A stretch of DNA of 64,000 nt from Erpobdella octoculata (GCA_963978895.1 OZ022242.1:28798306-28862305), one strand, 5' to 3'. Counted from the stretch's first letter, positions 48,236 to 58,759 are shown. Notes: generated by a model not told the origin, from the sequence alone. Numbers and translations are program-made.

Positions 48236-48586
48236 ACTATATATATATATGAATGTTTGTGGGTTAGTTTGTCTATTATAGAAACGGGAAAGCGACCCGG
48301 AACGGACAGCGAGCGGGAACGGAAAAGCAAGCGTGAGCGGGAATGGGAGAGCAAACGTGAGCGGGAAAGGGACAGCGACCGGGAACGGAAAAACGACCAG
48401 GAGCGGGAAAGCGACCGGGAGCGGGAAAGCGACCGGGAGCGGGAAAGCGACCGGGAGCGGGAAAACGACCGAAAACGGGAAAGCGAACAGGAGTGGGAAA
48501 GCAGGTGGGAAAGGAAACGGGAGAGAAAGAGACAAACATTAGAAAAACCTCTAAAAAACCCGGGCAACGCCGGATATCTCCGCTAG
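48236..48586 (+). mobile_element. Helitron H1, copy c (350 bp)
   Basis: It starts at TATATATATATATGAATGTTTG (48238), has 16-18-bp units GCGACCGGGAGCGGGAAA (48380-48480), and ends CCCGGGCAACGCCGG...CTAG (48583-48586), then T. It is the shortest H1 copy with both terminal regions. Confidence 0.8.
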
Positions 48587-48680
48587 TACATACATAAACA
48601 CACACACAGACACACATACATGCACATACACATTCATACATACATACACACATACATACGCACATACATATATATATAGT
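48587..48680. repeat. ACAC/ACAT-rich tract
   Basis: Imperfect CA and ACAT repeats between two H1 pieces. Confidence 0.85.
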
Positions 48681-48881
48681 TCCCGCTCGCTCACCCGCTC
48701 CGCTCCGCTCCGCTCATTTTGTGACGGATTTCAAAAAAAATGTTTCTATATTTGATTCCCCTTGACTCTCAAGGTTGTGTGAAAATTTCATTACGATCGG
48801 ATGAATGGTGTAGCAATGCATAAAGGACATGAATATATATATACATATATACATACAAACATTCATTTTTATATATATAGA
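48681..48881 (-). mobile_element. Helitron H1, copy d (5' end fragment)
   Basis: On the minus strand it starts TCTATATATATAAAAATGAATG (48881), then the (ATGT)-type tract, ATGCATTGCTACACCATTC, ATCCGATCGTAATGAAATTT and CTTGAGAGTCAAGGGG, and stops near 48681. A near-identical piece lies at 54320-54494. Confidence 0.8.
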
Positions 48882-48889
48882 TATATATA

Positions 48890-49056
48890 TATATAAGTTT
48901 AAGTTTATTTGGATTTCATGCGCCCTCTTGTGTTACGCTGCAGGGCTCCTTTTACAATAAAAACAACAAAATAAAACATTAAAAATAAAGGAAAAAAATA
49001 ATATAAAACACAAAAATCAGTATGTCAGGAAAAATGAAATAATTTCTCTCTAATCA
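48890..49056 (-). other. 3' UTR of the L2-like LINE
   Basis: Short UTR with GAGGGCGCATGAAATCC and AAATAAACTTAAACTTA at the end. It abuts (TA)n and Helitron H1d. Confidence 0.6.
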
Positions 49057-50066
49057 TCAATTTGGATAGGATTTTGCAAATAGAAACGTCTTTAGCTCGG
49101 CCTTGAATAAACTCAATGTAGTGGCTTCTCGGATGCTGGCAGGCAACATGTTCCATGTTGCCGGTCCAGCTATACTGAAGGCTCGACTGCTGTAAGTTTT
49201 TGTTCGAGTATTGGGAACAACTAGATCACCACGACTAGCTGATCTGTGACGAGATAAGTAAGAATTGTTATCAGACACAGTAACACACAGCTCTTGCAAA
49301 TATGAGGGGGCTTCGCCATGGAGCGCCTTGTAGACTGAAGTCCCAATTTTGAAAGTAATTCGCTCAGAGATACGCAGCCACCGGAGTTCAGTTTTCATTC
49401 CTGCAGTCACATGATCATGTTTCTTTAGTCCACCAAAAAGACGAGCAGCTGCATTTTGAATACGTTGAATCTTTCCAACGTGAATAGAGAGTTGCAGTAG
49501 TCAAGTCGACTGACAACAAACGAATGCAGCAGGATACGTGTTGCTTCACTTGTCAGAGACCTTCGTATGATTCTAAATGGTCGTAGTTGGAAAAAACATG
49601 TTTTTGACAGTTTAGATATATGATCTTTCCTGGAAAGCTCAGAATCGACATAAACACCTAGGTTTCGAACAACTTCTGTGGGGCGACAAAAGCCCAGCAA
49701 CCAACAAAGCTTTTGCTTTACTCTGTTTCAACTTTGATCTTGCACCTATCCAGATTAATTCAGTCTTATCGCCATTCAGTTTTAGACGATTAGAAGCCAT
49801 CAACTTTTCAATGTTCTCTAGGCAGGGCAATAAGCGAAGGTGAAAATTCTCCGCAGCATCAACAGAGCAGTGAACATATGTTTAGGTGTCGTCGGCATAG
49901 CAGTGTCCCTCGAGTCCAGAACGATGAATAATTTCAAGTAAATCAGTGGTGTACAATAGAAACAGTAGTGGGCCCAAGACTGATCCGTGGGGTACTCTAC
50001 TACTAAGCGACAAGGACAATGACAAGTTCCTACCCACACTAACCCGTTGCGTGCGGTTAGTTAAAT
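49057..50066 (-). pseudogene. L2-like LINE RT, palm to C-terminus
   Basis: From 50066: YLTNRTQRVSVG, PHGSVLGPLLF, then the catalytic YADD (about 49905; YADDT then a stop), SNRLKLNGDKTELIW, VVRNLGVYVDSELS, VVSRLDYCNSLF, and after a shift LRISERITFKIGTSVYKALH and the C-terminal RAFSIAGPATWNMLPASIRE, ending at 49057. This is the standard order of L2/CR1 RT. Several frameshifts (near 49830, 49640 and 49420). Confidence 0.8.
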
Positions 50067-50085
50067 AAATTAGTTAAACTGTAAA

Positions 50086-51620
50086 CTGTTAGAATCATTG
50101 ATTAAGGATGAATTAATAATACATTTTGATAGAAATAAGCTTCTAGATTATAGACAATACGGCTTTACGAGAGGAAAGTCAACTACAATTCAGTTGTTAA
50201 AATTGATGGATATGTGGAGCAGTGCAATAGATAAAGGGGAAACAATAGACGTGGTATATACGGATTTTGAAAAAGCGTTTGATCGTGTATCTCATACAAA
50301 GTTAATTGATAAACTAGAAAATTATGGCGTCAATGGAGGCTTAATTAATTGGATTAAAGATTATTTAACAAACAGAACAAGTAGTGTTAGGGTTAATAAT
50401 AGCACATCTAATAGATTTGAAGTTACAAGTGGGATACCTCAAGGTAGTGTTTTAGGGCCATTACTTTACATAATTTATGTCAATGATATGTTTGAAATAG
50501 TTAAGAATAACTCGGCGGAGCTGTTTATGTACGCTGACGACGCCAAAATATTTAAAACTATAAAGAAACTAACCCATAAAAACAAAGTTTTTATTATAAA
50601 TCCTTTATATACGATCCTAGATTTTTATTTTATTTGAATTTTTAAAAAAATTTTTGAATTTTTTGAAAAAAAATTTTGAATTTTTGAATTTTTTGAAAAA
50701 CTTAATTATACAATATCCGATCAAACTAAAATTTTGATAGATTCAATTGTCTCGCAGCCCAAGTCGATGTGCCAAATTTCAGCTCGATCGGATAACGGGA
50801 AGTGAGTTAATTTTGAGACTCAAAGTTTGTGACCGACAGGAAGACAGACGGGAAGACAATCGAAAATAATATAAAGGATTTAAAAAGCAGTGATGATCGA
50901 TTAATATTGCAGAGCTGTTTGAATTCATTAGGAGATTGGAGTAAAAAATTAGAAATTAAGCTAAATGCTGGTAAATGTGTTGCGGTGAGATATGGACGCC
51001 AATTAGATGGTAGTCGGCTATATAATATAGAAGGAGTGGAACTTAATTTTCTTGACAAATTAAAAGATTTAGGTGTTACATTTCAGAGTTCATTAAAATT
51101 TGTAGATCACATTTATGAAATAATTAAAAAATGTTTTTCACTGTTAGGTGTAATTTCACGAAATTTTAAAGATTTGACAAAAGATTCTTTTATATTGATT
51201 TACAAAGCTTTGGTTAGATCCAGATTGGAGTATGCAGTCAGTGTGTGGTCACCATGGAAGAAAAAAGACATAAAAGACATTGAAAGAGTCCAGAAGAGAG
51301 CAACAAAAATGGTCAAGGCATCCAAGGGATTGAAATATGAAGACAGGTTGAGAATTTTGAAGCTTCCTTGTTTAAAGTACAGAAGACTGAGGGGGGACCT
51401 GATCATGCTCTACAACTTTATTCAAGACAAAGAAGGACGTTTGTGTTTTCCTAATATAAAGATATCAGAAGAAAGAAGAACAAGAGGTCACAAGTTCAAA
51501 CTGGAAACACAAAGATTCAACGGCAACTGCAGAAAATATTTCTTCCTGACCAGATCGACTGCAATTTGGAACAACCTCCCTTCGAAAATCATAGAAGCCG
51601 AACACGTTAATGAATTTTAA
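50086..51620 (+). pseudogene. RT of the Jockey/CR1-group LINE
   Basis: First part to about 50570: QYGFTRGKSTTIQLLKLMD, VYTDFEKAFDRVSHTKL, TSGIPQGSVLGPLLYIIYVN and the catalytic YADDAKIF (about 50530). After the insertion, from about 50862: TIENNIKDLKSSDDRLILQ, LNAGKCVAVRYG, LKDLGVTFQSSL, YKALVRSRLEYAVSVWSPW and the C-terminal RKYFFLTRSTAIWNNLPSKI, to TAA at 51618. The two parts join well in frame sense, so the RT was intact, apart from 5' truncation, before the insertion. It is well preserved, so this is a young copy. Confidence 0.85.
50570..50860. mobile_element. unclassified 290-bp insertion (Helitron-like?) in the LINE RT
   Basis: AT-rich with TTTGAATTTTT runs. Its right part, read on the minus strand, has GTCTTCCCGTCTGTCTTCCTG, ATAACGGGAAG (as CTTCCCGTTAT) and GAGCTGAAATTTGGC, a pattern often seen just inside Helitron 5' ends. 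No clear TC or CTRR termini were found. Confidence 0.5.
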
Positions 51621-51829
51621 AGACTAATCGACTGTCATTTTGAAATAAGTGATATAATGTATGACTATAAAAAAGATTATTAATAATATATACATACATT
51701 TATTTATTTATAGAACATATATATGAATAATATTTTATATAATTCTAAATATGGGCATAGAGACATATAGTTTGCGCCCATCATTTCCTTTATGTTTATG
51801 TTTATGTTTATGAAATAATACATTTTAAG

Positions 51830-52623
51830 ACAACTCCACAGATGTCATGAGTTTTTTCAAGTCTCTCAATAAGGATTCCATGGTCAACAGTATCAAATGC
51901 GGCACTCAGATCCAAGAGACTCAGTAGCGACATTTGACCACTATCAGTAGCAACTGCCAGAGCATTGACCAATTTGAGTAGTGCAGATTCTGTAGAGTAA
52001 AACCGGCGATACGCAGATTGGTTCTATAGGAGACTGCCAGAAAGACCTAGATGTACATTCATTCGTTTAGCAACAATCTGCTCTACCATTTTTGACATAA
52101 AGATGAGGTTAGAGACTGGTCAATAGCTCTTCGTGTCAGCAGGGTCAAGTCCGTCTTTTTTAATAAGCGGAATGACAAGCGCTGACTTCTGACTAGCAGG
52201 AAATAATCTTTTTTGTAAAGATCGAGTGCACATCAAAGCGACAAAAGATGCAATGTGGACACAACATTTTTTGATAATCCAAGTTGGGGATGGATCACGT
52301 GAACAATATTTGTTCGGAGCAGCCATTATCAATTTCATTATCTCATCAGCCGTGACTGGTTGGAATTCATCCATGAACAACGTGCTGGTCAAAAGTATAG
52401 ATGGTGTCTTTGCAAGCGCTGTATGTGTTCTAACTTGCTCTACCTTGTCTTGAAAAAATCTCACAAACTGGTCTGGAGTAATAGAAGAGCTCACATTAGA
52501 TGAAGACTTTTTTTTACCAAGAAGTGTTGACAAGTTACTCCAGAGCTTTTTTGGAGCTTTCTGATTAGCGGCAATCCTGGCTTCCCAGTATTCATGCTCC
52601 TTTTTCTGAAACAAATATCGCAT
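51830..52623 (-). pseudogene. L2-like LINE, RT N-terminal part
   Basis: From 52623: EYWEARIAANQKAPKKLWS, a linker, PVTADEIMKLIMAAPNKY, ASQKSALVIPLIKKDGLDP, KSY-stop-PVSNLIFMSKMVE, then [20 protein letters not shown] (motif A with the first catalytic Asp) to GVVLKC near 51850. The stop after KSY is a one-base change. Continuation is at 50066. Confidence 0.75.
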
Positions 52624-52919
52624 GGCTCGCAGGCCGTCAATCCATATAGATTTACTCGCCGTTGTGTGATGCCGACGATAAATCCGTTCAAGTCGTCTCG
52701 TGGACCGCTTGAATGCCCGGCATTAGTATCAAACCATGGCGTTAGTAAATTTCGAGGTTTTCTTTTGATTAATGTAAACGAGAAGCTTTGATAGAGTAGA
52801 TGAATAGCACTGGAAAAGTTCATCAGTTGAATGATGATCGAAATTTTCTGGATTATGACAAAGTTCACTTACACGTAAATCAGTCAGGAATGCATTATAA
52901 TCAAATCTCTTTCATGAAC

Positions 52920-53640
52920 GTCCCTAAAAAGTGGCAACAGGCTTAGTTGGTTTTTGGAGTAGAAGTCGAAACAATATCATTAGATGATCAGATAAGCCAG
53001 TTTCTTGCACAGAAACTTGAAGATCTACCATATCATCACGTGAAATCACGAGATCAAGCTGCCCTCCGAACCGATGCGTTGGAATTGTCTCATGAATAAT
53101 CAAATTGAAAGAAGTTAGCAATTCTTGCAGTTTCATTGCAATTATATCATTTTGTCTTTCAACGTGAATCTTCAGGTTTCCAGTAATAACAATTGGTCTA
53201 CGGTATGTTGACAATATTTCCAAAAGAAAACTGAACTCATCAAAGGATCAGGCTTTGATCCAGGACGATAGACTGATAACAATACAACTCCAGTCTGATT
53301 GCTAGAGATATTACAACATAAAAATTCGAATGACGCAACTGGTGTTCAAAGATCAATTTCAGTCATAGACAAGCCATCCTTATAAATAATTGCAATTCCA
53401 CCATGATTTATCAAAGCCCGAGATTTGCTTGTATGGTCAGCAGGACGTGCCCGATCAAGACACTTGTAACCAGCAGGAGTAACACGGCCCAACAAAACGC
53501 TATCACAAGATTCATGCCAAGTCTCTGCTGCAACAAAAATGTCAATAGACTGAGACGCAACCAGATCACAGACTCGAGACGATTTCTCTTTGATCGAACA
53601 CACATTATAAAAAGCAACAGACAGGCCAGCAAAAACTTCT
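52920..53640 (-). pseudogene. L2-like LINE endonuclease (AP type)
   Basis: From about 53630: AFYNVCSIKEKSSRVCDLVA, IDIFVAAETWH (catalytic Glu), then ALINHGGIAIIYKDGLS. After a gap, PIVITGNLKIHVE (the GDFN block, with Asp and Asn changed), RFGGQLDLVIS and GLSDHLMILF (SDH block) follow. Two frameshifts and altered catalytic residues. The enzyme would nick target DNA. Confidence 0.75.
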
Positions 53641-53857
53641 TCATTAAAAACTTTTTTTGAATTTTTGCAATTGATTACCTCGGATGCAGTACCGAAAAGA
53701 CGAATCCTTAGCTAAACTTGCATTTAATTTGTTTCTTTCAAGTCTAAGCTGATAATCCAGTTGTCTTTCCGCTTCTGTTAAATCCGGACTGATATAGACG
53801 GATTTATGGTCACTGTTTCTCAGACTTTTGGCAGCCATGAGAATCGGATTCCTAAGA
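53641..53857 (-). pseudogene. L2-like LINE ORF1, C-terminal part
   Basis: Reads LRNPILMAAKSLRNSDHKSV, YISPDLTEAERQLDYQLRLE and FRYCIRGNQLQKFKKSF-stop. This is the RRM-like end of a CR1/L2 ORF1 protein. It joins in frame across the piggyBac TTAA site to the part at 58009 and above. Confidence 0.75.
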
Positions 53858-54070
53858 TTAACCCATTAGTGCCTAGCGTCCCAAAAAGTGGTACATCTCT
53901 TTGAATAATTGTAATTTTTTAAATAGTGGTTATATTAATTAAAAGAGTAGCTCATTTTGTTAGGTTGGTTTATATCTAAACGTATTCGTAGTCTTTGACG
54001 TTTAAAAATAGTCTTTTGGCAATTTATTTGCTGTTGTTTTCGCGTGTTCCGTAAAATTTGCTTTTTCGAA

Positions 54071-54087
54071 ATGGACTCTCATTCAAG
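54071..54087 (+). CDS. piggyBac transposase exon 1 (17 bp, predicted)
   Basis: ATGGACTCTCATTCAAG is followed by the donor GTAAGA. The acceptor TTATATTATAG at 55541 continues in frame (MDSHSR|SASTSQHRFK). The reading frame and consensus sites support the splice; it is not proven. Confidence 0.6.
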
Positions 54088-54164
54088 GTAAGATTGCTAA
54101 ATTAATTTTTTTTCTTAAATATGATTATGTAACTTTGTTTATTTCTATATATATATATATATAT

Positions 54165-54305
54165 AGCGACCGGGAGCGGGAAAGCGACCGAAAACGGGAA
54201 TGCGAGCAGGAGCGGGAAAGCAAGTGGGAAAGGAAACGGGAGGGAAAGAGACAAACATTAGAAAAACCTCTAAAAAACCCAGACAGCGCCGGGTAACTCC
54301 GCTAG
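54165..54305 (+). mobile_element. Helitron H1, copy e (3' end), in the piggyBac intron
   Basis: GC-rich H1 units (GCGACCGGGAGCGGGAAA), ACAAACATTAGAAAAACCTC and the 3' end CTAG at 54302-54305, then T. The left side is a short (TA)n (54148-54166). Confidence 0.8.
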
Positions 54306-54319
54306 TATATATATATATA

Positions 54320-54491
54320 GTTCTCGCTCGCTCACCCGCTCCGCTCCGCTCATTTTGTGACGGATTTAAAGTTTTTTTTCTCTATATTTGATTCCCCTTG
54401 ACTCTCAAGGTTGTGTGAAATTTTATTACGATCGGATGAATGGTGTAGCAATTCATAAAGGACATATATACAAACATTCATTTATATATAT

Positions 54492-54494
<3 letters not shown>
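54320..54494 (-). mobile_element. Helitron H1, copy f (5' end fragment), in the piggyBac intron
   Basis: The minus strand starts TCTATATATATAAATGAATG (54494) and has ATCCGATCGTAATAAAATTT and GAGTCAAGGGGAATC. It is near-identical to 48681-48881, including the GAGCGGAGCGGAGCGGGTGAG end. A (TA)n tract (54495-54568) follows. Confidence 0.8.
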
Positions 54495-54569
<75 letters not shown>

Positions 54570-54570
<1 letters not shown>

Positions 54571-55520
54571 TTTTGTTTTTCCTATTAATTAAGTTCAGAT
54601 TTTACAATCTTTGAAAAAGAACTCAAGTTAGTTCGAAAGCTCAGATATAATAAATCATTTTTGTTTAAACTCAAGATTATAATATAAAGGATTTAATTTA
54701 CAACAAGGAAAGGTATTATACATTTACGAAGATCCTGTGTCGAGAAAACGGCGTCTAGCTAAAGAAAGGCAACAGAGGTATCGCGGAAGACAAACTCCAC
54801 AATAAAAAGCAAAAACTCGAGTTTTAGATGCAGAAAGTCATCAACAACGCGCTGCACAAATGTCTGTTGAGAAATTGCAAATTTTTCATGCTTCTCATGC
54901 CGCATCACAAGAACGTTATGTCTATCGACTTACTCCTCAACATCTAGAAGCTCTTCACACTTCCAAAGCTGCCTCGCAACGCCATCGAGTTTTGCAAATG
55001 TCTCCCAATGAATTGCAGCTACATCGAGCTGCTAATGCGATCTCCCAACGTTTAGCACGAGATCGTGCGGGTGAGGCAGTTCGTAACGAAGCAATTAACT
55101 TCAACGAAACTCAATTCGATCAACATGATTGTGGTGAATTTGATGTTTTATGTACTTCATGTCGATCAAGAAATTTTGCTGCAAAGCAACCATCAGATGG
55201 ACTATTCACTTCATGTTGTCGAAAAGGCAAAATAATGTTGTCAAAACCAATTGACATTCACGGTAATACACTTGAATATCCCGATTTTCTTAAAAGCCTA
55301 CTGTCAGACACGGCCAATCCAGATAGACAAAATTTTCGACAACATATTCGATCATACAACAGCGCAGTTTCTTTTGCTTCCATAGGCGCAAAAATTTTGA
55401 TTTGCTTATGTATACATTTTTTTTATGGTTATCAAAAGTCATTTTGTTATTGTTGACTATTTTTATAATAACGGGCGCCGTATTTTAAAACTTCCGTCAT
55501 TTTTGACGGGCTGTCTCTAG
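54570..55520 (+). mobile_element. Helitron deletion derivative, family H3, copy 2, in the piggyBac intron
   Basis: The same structure as 19308-20231: leader, Rep N-terminal ORF, short tail GGGCGCCGTATTTTAAAAC, and the 3' end TCTCTAG at 55514-55520, followed by T. The leader is partly colinear with copy 1 (TTTTTCCTATTAATTAAG). Confidence 0.8.
54726..55456 (+). pseudogene. Helitron Rep N-terminal fragment (copy 2)
   Basis: Reads SRKRRLAKERQQRYRGRQTPQ then TAA (about 54803), then is open again from 54860 with HDCGEFDVLCTSCRSRNF and IRSYNSAVSFASIGA, ending at 55456. The sequence is very close to the intact ORF at 19339-20112. Both copies break off at the same internal point. Confidence 0.75.
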
Positions 55521-55541
55521 TTATTTATATTTATATTATAG

Positions 55542-56696
55542 GTCTGCTTCAACATCCCAACATCGATTTAAGTTGCATGAAGTTTTATCCATGCTGGAAT
55601 CTGATGATGATTTACCTCAACTGGTAGTTCAAGCTAATATCTACATTGGACCTCCTGTTTATGCAAATTGTAGTGACGGAGATAGCGGTGATGAAGATGA
55701 TGGTTGTAACTACGATAACCTTTCTCGAAACAGCTCGAAGCTAAATCAACGGCAACGGTTAAAACCTTTGAGAACCTTGTTATTTTCGGGAATGACGAGA
55801 GCTCAGAATCTGAAGCAGAGGTGCCTCCACCAGCTAAAAAATCAAGGAAACAAAAAGCTCATCCTACTCTCATTGCGCGAAAGTAGATAAAAGAAGACTT
55901 GCCACGATTAGATCGTCACGAACTCACAACTTTTCCCAATCGTTATGACAAACTTGACTTGACTCCTGTTGCATTGTTTGAGTTGTTCGTTGACAAAGAG
56001 ATCATAGCCTTGATTGAAACACAAACACAACTATATGCCATGCAAAAAGGAAAACATTTTTTCGAACTCAGTCAAGGTGATATAAAGCTGTTTTTGGCAA
56101 TTTTGTTCACCAGTGGTTACGCACCACACCCGAGAAGACGATGTTACTGGGAACCAGCAGAGGATGTTCATAATGTTGCTATTAGCAAAGCAATGACTAG
56201 AAATAGATTTGAAGAGATAATGCAGTTTCTTCAGTTAGCTGATAATGAAAATCTCAAAGCAACCGACAGAGTGGCTAAGGTCCGACCTCTACTTTCAATG
56301 TTAAATGAGAGATTTCAAAGATTTTGTCCGCAACATTCATCATTATCAATAGATGAATCTATGGTTCCATATTATGGTCGATATGGAATCAAACAGTTTA
56401 TAAGAGGTAAACCTGTGCGATTCGGATATAAAGTATGGAGCTTGAACACTCCATTAGGTTATTGTGTTCAGTTTGAGCCCTACCAAGGGTCTAGCGTGAA
56501 AACTGATTCATCATTGGGTCTGGGGGGCTCGGTAATATTGGATTTAATTTCAGAATTACCACCTGCAAATTATCAGTTGTTTTTCGATAATTTTTTTACT
56601 AACATTTGGCTTCTTAACAAACTGAAAGAAATGGATATTGGTGGCACTGGCACTGTGCGTGTCCACCGTACTGAAAATTGTCCTTTCATTGTACAT
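55542..56696 (+). pseudogene. piggyBac transposase, main exon up to the LINE insertion
   Basis: The acidic N-terminus has YIGPPVYANCSDGDSGDEDDG. A frameshift near 55770 and a TAG at 55884 break it. The DDE_Tn_1_7-type core then runs open: DLTPVALFELFVDKEII, LAILFTSGY, SRNRFEEIMQFLQL-like block, SIDESMVPYYGR (first catalytic Asp, about 56350), RGKPVRFGYKVW and YQLFFDNFFTN (second Asp, about 56590), up to GTGTVRVHRTENCPF near 56690. Closest in style to PGBD2/3-like proteins. The enzyme would excise and insert at TTAA. Confidence 0.85.
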
Positions 56697-57280
56697 GAGG
56701 CTATTCACTCATCAGAGCACTCGTGCACAGCTGGCTTGATTACTGTAATGGTGTCATGGCCGGACTTAGACAGTTTCACATCAACAGGCTCCAATCCATT
56801 CTCCGAGCAGCCGCTCGTCTTGTTCTTCAGCTGCCCGGCTGGTCTCCCGTATCAGATCTCATGCGGACGCAACTTCACTGGCTTCCTTTCCCGTAGAGAA
56901 TTCAGTTCAAGTTGGGTCTGATGGTATACAAGTGCCTCCACCACACGGCTCCGGTCTACCTGCAGCAGTTGTGTGTACCGATCTCAACGCTTGCTGGTCG
57001 GTCCCACCTTCGATCGGCGGCTGCTAGCGACTTGTTCGTTCCATCGTCAAAGACAACGACTCTCGGCAGGCGCGGATTCTCCACTGTTGGTCCAGTTGCT
57101 TGGAACAGCCTATCTGCTGACCTGAGGAATCCAGCTTTAGACCTCGGCGGTTTCAGGAAGTTGCTCAAGACCGAACTTTATTCCTAAATTTATGAGTTGA
57201 CGCGACGCGCTTTTGTGACTTTTAAAAAAAAGCGCATTACAAATTTACATTTAATAATAATTTAATAATAATATAAAAAA
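56697..57280 (+). mobile_element. L2/CR1-like LINE fragment inside the piggyBac transposase
   Basis: It starts with SLIRALVHSWLDYCNGVMAG (shifted frame), then INRLQSILRAAARLVLQLPG and LHWLPF. A TAG at about 56895 precedes RIQFKLGLMVYKCLHHTAPV. The end runs through GRRGFSTVGPVAWNSLSADL to the stop at 57187, with a short UTR ending AAATTTACATTTAATAATAA. It is the 5'-truncated end of an RT protein. No clear target duplication. Confidence 0.8.
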
Positions 57281-57611
57281 ATTACCTTGTGGTACATCGG
57301 ATTACCGACTAGACCAGAACACTGGTGTAGTTGTTGTAAGATGGCATGACAACAGTGTTGTCACTGTTGCTTCAAATTGTTACGGTGTCGAGCCATTCGG
57401 AAATAATAGATTAACTGTTAGTCGTGCACTTGGTCGTGCTAGAAGTATGAATCACCGAGTGCTTCCAAAAATTCGATACGATGGCCAAAATCACATTATT
57501 GCTCAAGGAGGCACCCAACGACGATGCGCAAAATGTGGAAAAAAAGTTACACATGTATGTAACAAATGTAATGTAGGACTTCGTGTGTGGTGTTTTGCTT
57601 CATATCATTAA
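57281..57611 (+). pseudogene. piggyBac transposase, C-terminal part with zinc-ribbon
   Basis: LPCGTSDYRLDQNTGVVVVR and WHDNSVVTVASNCYG carry the third catalytic Asp (about 57340). The C-terminus has CAKCGKKVTHVCNKCNVGLR and a final WCFASYH, a Cys/His-rich domain typical of piggyBac family ends. Stop TAA at 57609. It continues the frame left at 56696. Confidence 0.85.
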
Positions 57612-57990
57612 CTCGACAGCAACAATTATTAAACAGTTCGAAACTTTTATTTTTTCATGTTTTATGTGTATTATTGCTTGTAAAACTCGGTAATTAACTG
57701 AAAATTTACCATTTTTATTTATTTTTGACTTATTATATAATAATATTTTGTTATTAAAAAATATCAATTGTTTACTTTTGTGTTTTGCAGCAAATAATGC
57801 CATTACAGTACATTTTCAGCTAATGAAAAGACACCTACCCTCCCATGCCTAGCGTCCCAAAAAACTGGACGATCATTCAAAATTAAAAATAAAAAAAACT
57901 GTGCATTATTTTTAATTTTTAATTTCAGATATCTTATTTTGAGCACTAAACCAACATAATATCAAAAAATTAAAAAAAAATCTAAGATCT
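57612..57990 (+). other. right untranslated end of the piggyBac element
   Basis: AT-rich, with the direct copy of the left subterminal sequence at about 57843-57866. No other content. Confidence 0.7.
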
Positions 57991-58008
57991 CAAGCACTAA
58001 TGGGCTAA

Positions 58009-58505
58009 CATCAGATAATTCTACCAAAATTGGACCTGTTTTGCTTCTGTTTTTAGATCTTAGTCGCTTCAAATGTACAGGTTTTACCTCAGACTTATCG
58101 ATTACTTTCAAGATTTGTTTAACGGATTTTTCATCCTCAGCTTTTTTAGTAGCCTGGGCTGAGTTCGGTGACTAAGGGATACCGTAAACAATTATATTAT
58201 TTTTTCACGATCCTTCAATTCATTTATTGAAGCATTAAAAACCAGCTGAGCAGCTGGCTGTTTTATTTTTTGAGTACCGGCTTTCACCACTTGAACCCAG
58301 TCATTAACAATCGATGGGGATATTCCTTGGTCTTTGCGACCGCTAAATCTGTTGTCAACTTGCAGATTTCGTCAAGACTAATTTTGTCTTTACTTTCAAG
58401 TAGCGTTAATCGCTCCGAAAGTGATGAGACAAACGCCGAGATTTGCCACACCATTCATGCAGCATTTTCGAATCTACTGAATGATTGCCTTGTCCAAAAC
58501 ACGCC
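58009..58505 (-). pseudogene. L2-like LINE ORF1, N-terminal part
   Basis: Minus strand, shifting frames: VSSLSERLTLLESKDKISLD (coiled-coil-like), AAQLVFNASINELKDREKI with the typical NNIIVYGIP-like block (broken by TAA), then SVKQILKVIDKSEVK, LRSKNRSKTGPILVELSD up to the piggyBac target. This is standard for CR1/L2 ORF1 proteins (coiled coil then RRM). Confidence 0.65.
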
Positions 58506-58562
58506 AATGTTTCTCAAGTAGAAAATCAGTATTCATTTTGTTTATAGCAATTAATTGAAATC

Positions 58563-58571
58563 GCTATATAT

Positions 58572-58622
<51 letters not shown>
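58563..58622. repeat. (TA)n microsatellite
   Basis: About 60 bp of TA, only 8 bp from the splice donor of the EGF exon. Confidence 0.97.
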
Positions 58623-58624
<2 letters not shown>

Positions 58625-58630
58625 TCTTAC

Positions 58631-58759
58631 TTCTAACGTCACAGTTCAACCCTTGAAATCCAGCAATGCATTTAGAACATCTAAGAGACACCTGGGTTGG
58701 GTCACAGTACCCTTTTCTGTATATGACGCATTCCTCTGGAGTCAAATAATCCTGACATA
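58631..58759 (-). CDS. host exon: EGF-like domain
   Basis: Minus strand: acceptor CGAAATTTAG, 129-bp exon, strong donor GTAAGA (58630 downward). Phase 1-1. It encodes CQDYLTPEECVIYRKGYC followed by CSKCIAGFQGLNC, six cysteines in EGF order with the usual Gly-Phe-x-Gly before the last cysteine. It is the first of three in-phase EGF exons on this strand. The protein is expected to be secreted or a receptor ectodomain. The exon is free of stops although it is squeezed between two microsatellites. Confidence 0.85.

Larger units (their letters stand above)
50067..51825 (+). mobile_element. Jockey/CR1-group LINE, 5' truncated, inserted in the L2-like LINE
   Basis: It runs from within the RT (LESLIKDELIIHFDRNKLL) to a 3' tail of TTTATG units (CTTTATGTTTATGTTTATG, about 51786-51815). 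The host LINE RT frame (CGVVLKC / YLTNRTQ) is interrupted exactly here. A 290-bp foreign piece splits its RT at about 50570-50860. Confidence 0.85.
53862..58004 (+). mobile_element. piggyBac-type DNA transposon (with nested elements)
   Basis: Terminal inverted repeats CCCATTAGTGC (53862-53872; reverse complement 57994-58004). Target TTAA is at 53858-53861 on the left and CTAA at 58005-58008 on the right (one base decayed). The subterminal TGCCTAGCGTCCCAAAAA near the left end is repeated in the same orientation near the right end (about 57846). The transposase gene has a small first exon and an intron filled by Helitron pieces, and its second exon is split by an L2 fragment. The target lies in ORF1 of the L2-like LINE. 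Confidence 0.92.
48890..58505 (-). mobile_element. L2/CR1-like LINE, near full length, with two nested insertions
   Basis: On the minus strand from 58505 to 48890: ORF1 (split by piggyBac), endonuclease, reverse transcriptase (split by a plus-strand LINE), 3' UTR ending GAAATCCAAATAAACTTAAAC next to (TA)n. Removing 53862-58004 and about 50067-51825 restores a co-linear element of about 3.7 kb. Frameshifts and stops are scattered throughout. It lies in the intron between the EGF exons at 58.7 and 46.6 kb. Confidence 0.85.
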
